DNA of 64,000 nucleotides from Sinorhizobium sp. RAC02 (GTDB lineage: Bacteria > Pseudomonadota > Alphaproteobacteria > Rhizobiales > Rhizobiaceae): assembly GCF_001713395.1 (NCBI RefSeq), contig NZ_CP016450.1:1364001-1428000 (forward strand), written 5' to 3'. The position numbers were made by a program, and so were the translations under genes. The notes beneath the pieces were generated by a model that made no database searches, was not told the origin of the DNA, and saw only the letters and a program-made list of their open reading frames with translations. The stretch's first letter is position 1. Every line of letters starts with the position of its first letter. Shown here in pieces: positions 21,023-29,867 of the stretch.

Positions 21023-22871
21023 GTTCGTTCCCCCTTGACTTTACGGGTTGCGGAAACGTCACCACGAAGCGTGCGCCCGGACCATAGGTGGTGTCAAGCG
21101 CTATAACGCCGTTGTGGCTCTCGACGATCCGCCGCGCCAGCGCCAAGCCGACGCCGGTGCCCTGATAAACCGACTCGTCCCGGTGAAGTCTCTGGAAAAC
21201 ATCGAAAATCCGCTCGACATGCTGCGGATCGATACCAATGCCGTCATCTTCGACCACGAAAGCAATACCGGCTTCGTTGTGTTGCGAATAGACGCGCACC
21301 ACGGGGGCCTTGTCAGGGTGGTGGTATTTCAGCGCATTGCCGATCAGGTTCTGGGCCAGGCGCTTCAGAAGCTCCGGGTCGCCCATGACCTCCGGCAGCG
21401 ACCGGATATCGACCCGCCCGCTGGTTTCCTGCACATGGGTTTCAAGCAGCACCAGCGCGTCGCGAACCACATCGGCGAGTGCGACCGGCTTTGGCGACGT
21501 GATGCGGTAGGCGATCTGGGAAAATTCGAGCAGGCTGTCGATGATGCGGCGCATGCGCGCGGCACTTTTGCGCACATGGTCCGAATAATGCGCCAGTTCG
21601 GCAAACTCGCCGCGGTGCAGATCTTCGGAAATCATCTCGGCAAACATCGAGAGATGGCGTAGCGGCGCCTTCAGGTCATGCGAAACCGTCGCGGTGAACT
21701 GGTCGAGCGCCTCGTTCTTGCGACGCAGTTCGTTCGTCTGCGCCTCCACCTTATGCTGCTGGTGCTTGGCCTCGGTGATGTCACGCCCAACGCTGACGAC
21801 CTCGGTGACGCCGCTCTCATCGAAGATGGCGACGGCCGTCCAGAACATCCAGTCCTCTTTGCCATCCGGCCCCTCGGTGCAGACTTCGAGCGAGCGCACG
21901 GGCGCCTCGCGCGTATAGCTGTCGATGTTCATCAGGTCGGCCGTCTGTTCCGGCGCGCAGGCAACGTCCGGCAGATAGCGACCGACAAGCTCGTCGGTGG
22001 TCGAGCCGACATGCGCGGCATATTTGTCGTTGGCAAAGCGGATGGTGAGGTTCCTGTCGAAGCGCAGGATCATATCCGGCAGGATCTGCAGCAGCGAGAG
22101 ATAGTCGCGGCGCTTCTCCTCGAGGGCGGCCTCGGCGCGTTTCAGCTCCGAAACATCGACGCGCAACGCGACGATATCGCCGGTTTCAGCCACATGGCTT
22201 TCGCCGCGGATCCAACGGTCCTTGCCGAACTGGAAGACGCTTCCGCCACTATCGGTGTTCCTGTGGCTTTCAAGGCGCTGGCGCACCGTCTCCTCTGCCT
22301 CCGGCGTGCCTTCCTGAACGCCGGGAAACATGCCCACGCGCAGGCTGGCGCGCGCGATGCTCTCCAGCGTCGCACCGACGCGCACGGCATCCCGGGCATG
22401 CCCGCAACGCTCCTTATAGGAGCGGTTGAACATAACCAGCCGCTCTTCCTGATCGAAGATCGCAAATCCCTCGTTCATCGTATCCAGCGCGGCGGCGATG
22501 CGCTGGCCGAGCAGGATCTGCTCGCCATGGCTGCCGCCACTCAACAGACTGCGCAGAAGAAGCGCATAACGCGCGCCACCCGGTTCGTCGGAAACGGCGA
22601 TCACATGGGCCGTTGCCTCGAAGAGCGAGCCGTTGTCGTGGCGGAAGGAGAAGGCGTGCGTATTTTCCCGCCCCGCTACGGCATGACGGGCCAGCAGGGC
22701 CGCGACATCCGCCCCATCGATGATGGGGGCATCGGCGGGCTTCTGGCCATTCCGGTTCCAGCCGAAGGCACGCGCCGCCGCGTCGTTGTGCGAGACGACA
22801 TGCGCCTCAGCATCGACAATGAGCGCGGGAAACGGCAGGTTCTGGTAAAGTGCCGCGGCAAAGCCGGTCAT
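21006..22871 (-). CDS. PAS-domain sensor histidine kinase
   Basis: A 621-residue cytoplasmic kinase without transmembrane helices. I see an N-terminal PAS region (about 1-115), a second PAS (about 125-245), a third (about 255-375, with SVGRDITEAKHQQ at its end), a HisKA dimer with phospho-histidine HDLKAPLRHL near residue 397, and an HATPase domain with NLIGNALKYH, DDGIGIDP and GTGVGLALARRI. The HisKA-HATPase part resembles bacteriophytochrome kinases, but the chromophore-binding GAF/PHY domains are absent. Signal unknown. Confidence 0.92.
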   Translation of the reverse strand: MTGFAAALYQNLPFPALIVDAEAHVVSHNDAAARAFGWNRNGQKPADAPIIDGADVAALLARHAVAGRENTHAFSFRHDNGSLFEATAHVIAVSDEPGGARYALLLRSLLSGGSHGEQILLGQRIAAALDTMNEGFAIFDQEERLVMFNRSYKERCGHARDAVRVGATLESIARASLRVGMFPGVQEGTPEAEETVRQRLESHRNTDSGGSVFQFGKDRWIRGESHVAETGDIVALRVDVSELKRAEAALEEKRRDYLSLLQILPDMILRFDRNLTIRFANDKYAAHVGSTTDELVGRYLPDVACAPEQTADLMNIDSYTREAPVRSLEVCTEGPDGKEDWMFWTAVAIFDESGVTEVVSVGRDITEAKHQQHKVEAQTNELRRKNEALDQFTATVSHDLKAPLRHLSMFAEMISEDLHRGEFAELAHYSDHVRKSAARMRRIIDSLLEFSQIAYRITSPKPVALADVVRDALVLLETHVQETSGRVDIRSLPEVMGDPELLKRLAQNLIGNALKYHHPDKAPVVRVYSQHNEAGIAFVVEDDGIGIDPQHVERIFDVFQRLHRDESVYQGTGVGLALARRIVESHNGVIALDTTYGPGARFVVTFPQPVKSRGNERGRLG

Positions 22872-22993
22872 CGCTGGTGCCCCTCTCCCTGGCGATCACG
22901 CCGGCTGGCAAATGCCGGCCGGGATCGCGAGACTAGGCAAAACCATCAGCGAAAGAAAGGTGCAAGGATTAAGGGGGCTTGCACCTGCTGATT

Positions 22994-23383
22994 TCAGGCG
23001 CGGACCGTCGGTTGGCCGGCAGCGGCAAGCGCTGCGAGGTCGGCCGGCTTCAGTTCGACCGATTCGCCGCAGCCGCAGGCGGACGTCTGGTTCGGGTTGT
23101 GGAAGGTGAAGCCGGAGCGCAGCGTCGTCACCTCGAAATCCATCTCGGTGCCGAGGAGATAGAGCACGGCTTCCGGTGCGACCCACACACGGGCGCTGTT
23201 CCGCTCGATCAGGTCGTCCTTGGCGTTCGGTTCGGTCACGAGGTCGATGGAATATTCCATGCCCGCGCAACCGCCCTTCTTGATACCGACGCGAATGCCC
23301 TTGGCGTCAGCGCCGGCATTGTCGACGATCGCCTTGACGCGGTCTGCCGCCGCATCGGTGAGCTTCATAACTGCAAAGGCCAT
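22994..23383 (-). CDS. sufA: SufA, A-type iron-sulfur carrier
   Basis: A 129-residue HesB/IscA-type protein. The three cluster-binding cysteines are at C39 (GGCAGMEYS) and C103/C105 (SACGCGES). It accepts Fe-S clusters from the SufBCD scaffold and passes them on. It is the last gene of the suf run, separated from sufT by 136 bases that include a palindromic repeat, so its expression may be partly uncoupled. Confidence 0.94.
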   Translation of the reverse strand: MAFAVMKLTDAAADRVKAIVDNAGADAKGIRVGIKKGGCAGMEYSIDLVTEPNAKDDLIERNSARVWVAPEAVLYLLGTEMDFEVTTLRSGFTFHNPNQTSACGCGESVELKPADLAALAAAGQPTVRA

Positions 23384-23477
23384 GGGCCATTTCTCCTTCG
23401 ACCTGTCAGGTTCAAGGCCTGACGGTTTCCGAATCCGAATCTAGTGCCGCACGGTTAAGCGATCAATACTGTCTGCC

Positions 23478-23520
23478 GCATGATCTTGTCCGAAAAGCCT
23501 GCAACTTTTCGGGAGCATGC
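23478..23520 (+). repeat. Interspersed palindromic element, copy 2
   Basis: Arms GCATGATC...CCGAAAA and TTTTCGG...GCATGC around GCCTGCAAC. Compared with copies 1 and 3, the inner arm GCAAAA/TTTTGC is replaced by CGAAAA/TTTTCG and the outer arm is GCATGATC rather than GCAATCCC. Pairing is kept, which suggests selection for the hairpin or a second subfamily. It abuts the sufT stop codon, sharing one base with it. Confidence 0.7.
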
Positions 23521-23900
23521 TAGTACCAACCAACAGCAACCTGCGCTTCTTCCGACATGCGGTCGGGCGTCCACGGCGGATCGAAGGTCATCCTGACCTC
23601 CACGCCGGACACACCTTCGACCGCGCTGACGGCATTTTCCACCCAGCCCGGCATTTCGCCGGCCACGGGGCAACCGGGCGCGGTCAGCGTCATGTCGATC
23701 TTGACCATGCGGTCGTCTTCGATGTCGATCTTGTAGATCAGGCCGAGTTCAAAAATGTCGGCCGGGATTTCCGGGTCGTAGACCGTTTTGAGCGCGGAGA
23801 TGACGTCGTCGCTGAGACGCGCCAGTTCGTCGGCCGGGATTGCCGAATGAACGATGCCGTCGCGGACGTCGATCTTGTCTTCCGTTGCGTCGAGGGACAT
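23520..23900 (-). CDS. sufT: SufT-like DUF59 (MIP18) iron-sulfur assembly factor
   Basis: A 126-residue DUF59 protein with the signature VYDPEIPADIFELGLIY and the cysteine region LTAPGCPVAGEMPGW. DUF59 proteins act in Fe-S maturation. In Agrobacterium the gene at this operon position is called sufX. Shine-Dalgarno GGAGGTGG precedes the ATG, and the gene begins 12 bases after sufS. Confidence 0.93.
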   Translation of the reverse strand: MSLDATEDKIDVRDGIVHSAIPADELARLSDDVISALKTVYDPEIPADIFELGLIYKIDIEDDRMVKIDMTLTAPGCPVAGEMPGWVENAVSAVEGVSGVEVRMTFDPPWTPDRMSEEAQVAVGWY

Positions 23901-23912
23901 GGGTCCACCTCC

Positions 23913-25151
23913 TCAGGCAAAAAACTTGCGGGCATGATCAAGCGCGTCGGCGAGAGCATCCACCTCGGCGCGCGTATTGTACAGGCCGAACGATGCACGG
24001 CATGTGGAGGTAACGCCGAAGCGTTTCAAGAGCGGCTGCGCACAATGGGTGCCGGCGCGCACAGCGACCCCTGCCCGGTCGATGACCATCGAGACGTCAT
24101 GGGCATGGATGCCTTCCAGCTCGAAGGAGAAGATCGAGCCCTTGCCCGGCGCCGTGCCGAAGATTTTCAGCGAATTGATCGCCGACAGGCGCTCATGGGC
24201 ATAGTCACGCAAATCCGCTTCATGGACCGAAATCGCCGCGCGGCCGATCTTTTCCATATAGTCGAGCGCATGGCCAAGCCCGATCGCCTGCACGATCGGC
24301 GGCGTGCCGGCCTCGAAGCGGTGCGGCGGCTCGTTGTAGGTGACAATATCCTCGGTGACGTCGACGATCATCTCGCCGCCGCCCTGGAAGGGCCGCATCT
24401 CCTTGAGGCGATCCATCTTGCCATAGAGCACGCCGATGCCCGATGGGCCGTAAAGTTTGTGGCCGGTCATCACGTACCAGTCGCAATCGATGTCGCGCAC
24501 GTCGACCGGCATGTGCACGGCGCCCTGCGAGCCATCGACCAGCACCGGAATGCCGCGCTCGCGGGCGATACGGCAGATTTCCTTGACCGGAACGATGGTG
24601 CCCAGCGCATTCGACATATGCGTGATCGCGATGAGCCTGGTGCGCTCCGTCAGGCACTTTTCGAACTCTTCGATGTGGAACGCGCCCGTCTCGTCCACCG
24701 GCGCCCAGACCAGCTTGGCGCCCTGCCGTTCGCGGATGAAATGCCACGGCACGATGTTGGAGTGGTGCTCCATGATCGACAGTACGATCTCGTCGCCCTC
24801 GCCGATCTTCGGCATGCCGTAGCCGTAGGCAACGGTGTTGATCGCCTCGGTCGAGGATTTCGTGAAGATGATCTCGTCGACAGAGGAGGCATTCAGGAAG
24901 CGGCGCACCTTTTCGCGCGCCGCCTCATAGGCATCCGTGGCAGCATTCGACAGGAAGTGCAGGCCACGATGCACGTTTGCATATTCGTTGGAATAGGCAT
25001 GTGAAATCGCGTCGATCACCGACTGCGGCTTCTGCGCCGAAGCGCCATTGTCGAGATAGACCAGCGGCTTGCCATAGACCGTCTTCGACAGGATCGGGAA
25101 ATCCTTGCGGATCGCCTCGACGTCGTAGGCCTTTGCGGGTGCGTGTTCCAT
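23913..25151 (-). CDS. sufS: Cysteine desulfurase SufS (group II)
   Basis: A 412-residue PLP enzyme that strips sulfur from cysteine for the SUF scaffold. The PLP lysine is in MTGHKLYGPSGIGVLYG near residue 230; the catalytic cysteine is in RAGTHCAQPLLKRFG near residue 370. The start at 25151 has Shine-Dalgarno AAGGAAG; an upstream in-frame extension would run into the palindromic repeat and is rejected. No sufE is visible in the window. Confidence 0.96.
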   Translation of the reverse strand: MEHAPAKAYDVEAIRKDFPILSKTVYGKPLVYLDNGASAQKPQSVIDAISHAYSNEYANVHRGLHFLSNAATDAYEAAREKVRRFLNASSVDEIIFTKSSTEAINTVAYGYGMPKIGEGDEIVLSIMEHHSNIVPWHFIRERQGAKLVWAPVDETGAFHIEEFEKCLTERTRLIAITHMSNALGTIVPVKEICRIARERGIPVLVDGSQGAVHMPVDVRDIDCDWYVMTGHKLYGPSGIGVLYGKMDRLKEMRPFQGGGEMIVDVTEDIVTYNEPPHRFEAGTPPIVQAIGLGHALDYMEKIGRAAISVHEADLRDYAHERLSAINSLKIFGTAPGKGSIFSFELEGIHAHDVSMVIDRAGVAVRAGTHCAQPLLKRFGVTSTCRASFGLYNTRAEVDALADALDHARKFFA

Positions 25152-25167
25152 CTCGACTTCCTTGTTT

Positions 25168-25214
25168 ACGCAATCCCGGACGCAAAACCGCTGCACACTT
25201 TTGCGGGGACTGCT
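25168..25214 (+). repeat. Interspersed palindromic element, copy 3
   Basis: Nearly identical to copy 1 at 15156-15203: the 5' arm CGCAATCCCGGACGCAAAA is identical, the loop differs by one base, and the 3' arm is TTTTGCGGGGACTGCT. It fills the gap between the end of sufD and the start of sufS, so it is transcribed within the suf operon and would form a hairpin in the mRNA. Confidence 0.75.
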
Positions 25215-25218
25215 CCTG

Positions 25219-26493
25219 TTACGCGTGCTTTTCCAGCCAGGCGGCGATGACGCCTTCCAGCGCCTCGACCAGCGGCTCGTCTTCCAGCTCCTCGACGATC
25301 TCGGCGACGAAGGCGTTGACCAGCATGGCGCGCGCCTTGTTTTCCGGGATGCCGCGGGCCATCAGGTAGAAGAGCTGGACGTGGTCGATGTCGATCACGG
25401 TCGCACCGTGGCCGCACTGTACGTCGTCGGCAAAGATTTCCAGCTCCGGCTTGGCGGAGAAATCCGCCTCGTCCGACAAGAGGAGCGTGTTGCACGACAT
25501 CTTCGCGTCGGTCTTCTGCGCATCGGGGGCGACGCGGATCTGGCCCTGGAAGACGCCGCGGGCGCGATCGAAGATCACGTTGCGGATGACTTCCGTCGAC
25601 GTCGTGTGCGGCACGTTGTGACCGACCGTGAAGGTCACGTCATTGTGCGTCTCGCCGCCGAGCAGGTTGATGCCGCGCAGCTGGAGATCGGACCCTTCGC
25701 CGGAAACGACGACATGGATCTCCTGCCGCACGAGCTTGCCGCCGGCATTGATCACGTAGAGGCGAAGTTTTGCATCCGTGCCGAGCGTGATGCGGATCTG
25801 GCCGAGATGCGTGTCCGCACCGCCCTGCCCCTGGAAGATGATCCAGGTGATTTCGGCGCCGTCCGCCAGCGAAATGTCGCTGACCGTCGTCACGAAGGCG
25901 GCGTTATCGCCGGTCGCCACATGGCGCTCGATCACGGTCGCCTTGACGTTTGCGCCAAAGGTTGCCGGGAAACGCGTGTGCGTCTGGCCGGCGTTCTGCG
26001 TCGTCTGGATTTCCAGCGGCGCTGCAAGCTCGGTGCCATCAGGGAAATCCAGCACGAAACCGTCGCGCACGAAGGCACCGTTGATGCGGCCGATCGTGTC
26101 GTCGCTGTCGCGGGCGGTGAGGCCTTCTGCGGCGGTGCCGTCAGCAAGCGCTTCCGCGAAGGTGCGCAGCGTCACGCCATCCACCGAACCGCGGGTATCC
26201 GCAACGCCGTTGACGACTGAAAGCACCGTCGAGCCTTCGACCAGCGGCGCGACCTTGGCGGCGGACGCCGCCGGATCAAACGCAGGCACGGCGCGCAGCA
26301 GCGCCTTGAGGTCCGTATAGTGCCAGGCCTCGACGCGGCGCGTCGGAAGACCAGCGTCCTTGAAGTCGCTGATCAGAATGTCGCGGGCCGCGATTACGGC
26401 ACCATCGCCCGGCAGTTCGCCGATCGCGTGGTCGTAGGCTTCGCAGAGCGCGGTCTCGGCGACCGAGAGCTTCATGCCTGTCTGCATGTTCAT
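25219..26493 (-). CDS. sufD: SufD, Fe-S scaffold complex subunit
   Basis: A 424-residue SufB/SufD-family beta-helix protein, with the C-terminal core RDAQKTDAKMSCNTLLLSDEADFSAKPELEI broken here into recognisable parts CNTLLLSDEADFSAKPELEI and QCGHGATVIDIDHVQLFYL. It forms the SufBC2D scaffold. Shine-Dalgarno GGAG precedes the ATG, and the gene begins 22 bases after sufC. Confidence 0.95.
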   Translation of the reverse strand: MNMQTGMKLSVAETALCEAYDHAIGELPGDGAVIAARDILISDFKDAGLPTRRVEAWHYTDLKALLRAVPAFDPAASAAKVAPLVEGSTVLSVVNGVADTRGSVDGVTLRTFAEALADGTAAEGLTARDSDDTIGRINGAFVRDGFVLDFPDGTELAAPLEIQTTQNAGQTHTRFPATFGANVKATVIERHVATGDNAAFVTTVSDISLADGAEITWIIFQGQGGADTHLGQIRITLGTDAKLRLYVINAGGKLVRQEIHVVVSGEGSDLQLRGINLLGGETHNDVTFTVGHNVPHTTSTEVIRNVIFDRARGVFQGQIRVAPDAQKTDAKMSCNTLLLSDEADFSAKPELEIFADDVQCGHGATVIDIDHVQLFYLMARGIPENKARAMLVNAFVAEIVEELEDEPLVEALEGVIAAWLEKHA

Positions 26494-26515
26494 GAGATTA
26501 CTCCTTCACGATGCC

Positions 26516-27271
26516 TCAGGCAGCGGCATCGATGATGTCGGCATAGCCATTTGCTTCCAGCTCATGCGCCAGCGTCTTGTCGCCGGACTTGATGACCTGG
26601 CCCTTGTAGAGAACGTGGACAGTATCCGGCACGATGTAGTCGAGCAGGCGCTGGTAGTGCGTGATGACGACGACGGCGCGATCCGGCGAACGCAGCGCAT
26701 TGACGCCATCAGCGACGATCTTGAGCGCATCGATATCGAGGCCGGAATCCGTTTCGTCGAGAACGCAGAGCTTCGGCTCGAGCAGTGACATCTGCAGGAT
26801 TTCGGCGCGCTTCTTCTCACCGCCGGAGAAACCGACGTTCAGCGGACGGCGCAGCATTTCCGGCGCGATCTTCAGCTCGGCAGCGGCTTCCTTGACGCGG
26901 CGCATGAAGTCCGGCGTCGTCAGTTCCGCTTCGCCGCGCGCCTTGCGCTGCTCGTTCATCGCGACCTTGAGGAACTGCATCGTGGCGACACCCGGGATTT
27001 CGACGGGGTACTGGAACGCCAGGAAGATGCCCTTGGAGGCACGCTCGGCCGGATCGAGTTCCAGAATGCTCTCGCCATTGTAGAGGATTTCGCCTTCGGT
27101 GACTTCGTAGTCTTCGCGGCCGGCGAGGATGTAGGAGAGCGTCGACTTGCCGGAGCCGTTCGGGCCCATGATGGCGGCGACTTCTCCGGCCTTCACGGTG
27201 AGGTTCAGGCCGCGGATGATCTCGGTGCCGTCTTCGGCGATGCGAGCGTGCAGATTCTTGATTTCAAGCAT
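26516..27271 (-). CDS. sufC: SufC, ABC-type ATPase of the SUF scaffold
   Basis: A 251-residue ATPase with Walker A GPNGSGKST, the SufC-type signature NVGFSGGEKKRAEILQM, Walker B LCVLDETDSGLD and the switch histidine in VVVITHYQRLL. It powers the SufBC2D scaffold in the cytoplasm. The start MLEIKNLHA at 27271 is preferred over a nine-residue upstream extension. The small membrane-protein gene ends 49 bases upstream. Confidence 0.96.
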   Translation of the reverse strand: MLEIKNLHARIAEDGTEIIRGLNLTVKAGEVAAIMGPNGSGKSTLSYILAGREDYEVTEGEILYNGESILELDPAERASKGIFLAFQYPVEIPGVATMQFLKVAMNEQRKARGEAELTTPDFMRRVKEAAAELKIAPEMLRRPLNVGFSGGEKKRAEILQMSLLEPKLCVLDETDSGLDIDALKIVADGVNALRSPDRAVVVITHYQRLLDYIVPDTVHVLYKGQVIKSGDKTLAHELEANGYADIIDAAA

Positions 27272-27320
27272 GGTTTCTCGGTCCTGCGTTCGGAGCACAT
27301 CCAGCGCTCCCGTCTTGGTT

Positions 27321-27482
27321 TCAGAAGCCGAGGAAGAAGTGAACCACCGGAAGCATCATGGCGGAGAAACCGCCGAGGCCAAGCCCCACCACCGTGCGTA
27401 CCGCCAAATTCCGAAGATTTGGCGCATACGCTGCTAGTCCACCGCACACCACGGCATAATACGTCAGATTGACCGGATCCAT
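27321..27482 (-). CDS. Small membrane protein inside the suf operon
   Basis: A 53-residue reading frame starting MDPVNLTYYAVVCGGLAAY and ending VVHFFLGF. A GGGAGA Shine-Dalgarno lies seven bases before the ATG. Two hydrophobic segments (about residues 8-20 and 31-52, the second rich in glycine) suggest one or two membrane passes; one cysteine (C13). It lies on the suf strand, between the 201-residue unknown gene and sufC. I do not recognise a family. Coding potential is supported by the SD, the position and the hydrophobic pattern only. Confidence 0.6.
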   Translation of the reverse strand: MDPVNLTYYAVVCGGLAAYAPNLRNLAVRTVVGLGLGGFSAMMLPVVHFFLGF

Positions 27483-27561
27483 GTCGTCTCTCCCGATGAG
27501 AACCGTACCCGTCTATTATAACGGATCACGGGAAAACTTCATCGAACGGCTTGTCCGGCCA

Positions 27562-27581
27562 CCCGGCGGAAAACCGCCGGG
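27562..27581. other. Intra-operon hairpin between the unknown suf gene and the small ORF
   Basis: A perfect eight-pair stem CCCGGCGG/CCGCCGGG with an AAAA loop. No T-run follows on the minus strand. In the suf mRNA it could protect the 3' end of the sufB section or reduce read-through into sufC. The surrounding gap (27483-27642) holds nothing else that I can identify. Confidence 0.55.
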
Positions 27582-27642
27582 GTATTCTTGTCAGCTATGG
27601 TCCCTATCGTGGGCCAGCCAACAAATTCCCTGTTTCATGCAC

Positions 27643-28248
27643 CTACCGTCCTTTTCCGAAGGAAGCACCGGCACCGAAAAGGTGGCTGCCGGCGAACCGG
27701 TTGAGAAAAGCGTCGAAATCCCGATCCTTGTGGATTTCGGCAACGATGGACGTCCAGCCCGCCCTGATCTTGGCATCGATGCAATCTATCAAGGCGATGA
27801 CGCTGTTTCGGTCGTCGGAAATCAGATTCAGAGCCGGCGGCACATCAGCCTCGCCGCAGTTCTTTCGAACGAATTCACGCGACCAGACACCAAGGTCGGC
27901 CCATTCAAATCCGCGCGTGGAACTGCGCTTGATGACCTCTCCCAAGTAGGCGACAGCCGCCGTCATCGGATTGTTGAGGCCATTGGTCAAAATGGGCGAC
28001 GTCTTGAAAAGCCTAAGCTCCTCCCGCCCCATCAGCGAAAAGATCATGTCGACTTCGGAAAGGGACGCCAGCGAATAATCAAGTTTCTTCGGCATCTTGC
28101 CGAAGAAGGGGATTTTGAATCTCCTGACGTACTTTTCCGGCATCGCCCGAACGGTCGCGAAGCTTTCCGCTGCAGCAGTCACCTTCCGGATAAACTCCGG
28201 ATTGGCTTTTGCATCGAAGCCTGCGCTCACGACCGAAGTCTGGCTCAT
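27643..28248 (-). CDS. Unknown 201-residue protein coupled to sufB
   Basis: A soluble protein of mixed alpha character with no signal peptide or membrane helix. Recognisable stretches are KIPFFGKMPKKLDYSLASL, VDMIFSLMGREELRLFK and a glycine-rich C-terminus. Two cysteines, C131 and C156. I cannot assign a family. Its ATG shares one base with the sufB stop (TGATG), so it is translated with sufB. In the known Agrobacterium order, sufB is followed directly by sufC, so this gene looks like an insertion. By eye its base composition is slightly less GC-rich than its neighbours. Confidence 0.8.
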   Translation of the reverse strand: MSQTSVVSAGFDAKANPEFIRKVTAAAESFATVRAMPEKYVRRFKIPFFGKMPKKLDYSLASLSEVDMIFSLMGREELRLFKTSPILTNGLNNPMTAAVAYLGEVIKRSSTRGFEWADLGVWSREFVRKNCGEADVPPALNLISDDRNSVIALIDCIDAKIRAGWTSIVAEIHKDRDFDAFLNRFAGSHLFGAGASFGKGR

Positions 28249-29717
28249 CAGCCAACGCTCCCTTCCAGCGAGATGCCGATCAGCTTCTGCGCCTCGACGG
28301 CGAATTCCATCGGCAGTTCCTGGATGACTTCCTTGACGAAGCCGTTGACGATTAGCGCGATCGCCGCCTCGGTCGGGATGCCGCGCTGCAGGCAATAGAA
28401 CAGCTGGTCCTCGGAGATCTTCGAGGTGGTCGCCTCGTGCTCGAACTGGGCCGTCGCGTTCTTCGCCTCGATGTAGGGCACGGTATGCGCGCCGCACTTG
28501 TCGCCGATCAGGAGCGAGTCGCACTGCGTGAAGTTGCGGGCGTTCTCCGCCTTGCGGTGGGCCGAAACCTGGCCGCGATAGGTGTTGTTGGAGAAGCCGG
28601 CGGAAATGCCCTTCGAGACGATGCGGCTCGACGTGTTCTTGCCGAGATGGATCATCTTGGTGCCACTGTCGATCTGCTGGTGACCGTTCGAGACCGCGAT
28701 CGAGTAGAACTCGCCGCGCGAACCGTCGCCGCGCAGGATGCAGGACGGATACTTCCAGGTGATCGCGGAGCCGGTCTCGACCTGCGTCCACGAAATCTTG
28801 GAGTTCTTGCCCCGGCAATCGCCGCGCTTGGTGACGAAGTTGTAGATGCCGCCCTTGCCGTCCTTGTCGCCCGGATACCAGTTCTGGACGGTGGAGTACT
28901 TGATCTCGGCATCATCGAGCGCAACCAGCTCGACGACGGCAGCATGCAGCTGGTTTTCGTCACGCTGCGGCGCGGTGCAGCCTTCGAGATAGGAGACGTA
29001 GGCGCCGTCTTCGCAAATGATCAGCGTGCGCTCGAACTGGCCGGTGTTCTTCTCGTTGATACGGAAGTAGGTGGACAGTTCCATCGGGCAACGAACGCCC
29101 TTCGGCACGAAGACGAACGAGCCGTCCGTGAAGACGGCGGAGTTCAGCGTCGCATAAAAGTTGTCGGTCGTTGGGACGACGGTGCCGAGATACTTTTTCA
29201 CGAGATCGGGATGCTCGCGGATGGCTTCGGAGATCGACATGAAGATCACGCCGGCCTTCTTCAGCTCTTCCTTGAAGGTCGTGACGACCGAGACCGAGTC
29301 GAACACGGCGTCGACGGCGATCTTCGAGGTCTGCACGCCGGCCAGGATTTCCTGCTCGCGCAGCGGAATGCCGAGCTTCTCGTACATTTTCAGAAGTTCG
29401 GGATCGACTTCGTCAATGGACTTCGGGCCGCTCTGGTTCTTCGGAGCGGCATAGTAGTAGAGGTCATTGAAGTCGATCTTCGGATATTCGACGCGCGCCC
29501 AGGTCGGCTCTTCGAGCGTCAGCCAGCGCTGGTAGGCAGCAAGGCGCCATTCGAGCATCCATTCCGGCTCGTCCTTCTTGGCGGAAATGAAGCGGATGAT
29601 CTCCTCGGACAGGCCCTTCGGGGCCTTTTCCATTTCGATCGTCGTCTCGAAACCGTATTTGTACTGGTCGACGTCAATCTGACGGACCTGATCGATCGTT
29701 TCCTGCACCGCAGGCAT
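28248..29717 (-). CDS. sufB: SufB, Fe-S cluster scaffold protein
   Basis: A 489-residue scaffold subunit, typical length, with [37 protein letters not shown], the core [20 protein letters not shown] and the [17 protein letters not shown] motif. It builds the nascent cluster with SufC and SufD. The start [11 protein letters not shown] at 29717 is used rather than a 36-residue upstream extension. It is coupled downstream to the unknown 201-residue gene; 150 bases separate it from the first gene of the operon. Confidence 0.97.
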   Translation of the reverse strand: MPAVQETIDQVRQIDVDQYKYGFETTIEMEKAPKGLSEEIIRFISAKKDEPEWMLEWRLAAYQRWLTLEEPTWARVEYPKIDFNDLYYYAAPKNQSGPKSIDEVDPELLKMYEKLGIPLREQEILAGVQTSKIAVDAVFDSVSVVTTFKEELKKAGVIFMSISEAIREHPDLVKKYLGTVVPTTDNFYATLNSAVFTDGSFVFVPKGVRCPMELSTYFRINEKNTGQFERTLIICEDGAYVSYLEGCTAPQRDENQLHAAVVELVALDDAEIKYSTVQNWYPGDKDGKGGIYNFVTKRGDCRGKNSKISWTQVETGSAITWKYPSCILRGDGSRGEFYSIAVSNGHQQIDSGTKMIHLGKNTSSRIVSKGISAGFSNNTYRGQVSAHRKAENARNFTQCDSLLIGDKCGAHTVPYIEAKNATAQFEHEATTSKISEDQLFYCLQRGIPTEAAIALIVNGFVKEVIQELPMEFAVEAQKLIGISLEGSVG

Positions 29718-29867
29718 ATCGTTCTCCAATCTCGCCGGATCCAAGGTCCGGCAGTTTGTCAACGTGTGGCGGGTGTTCCGCCGGTTATGTAAGGGCCAAA
29801 GGGCGGTTTTCCCACCTTTTGGCAAGCGAAAACTTGAGTTTCCGCAAGATTCCGCTCAGGCCGCATT

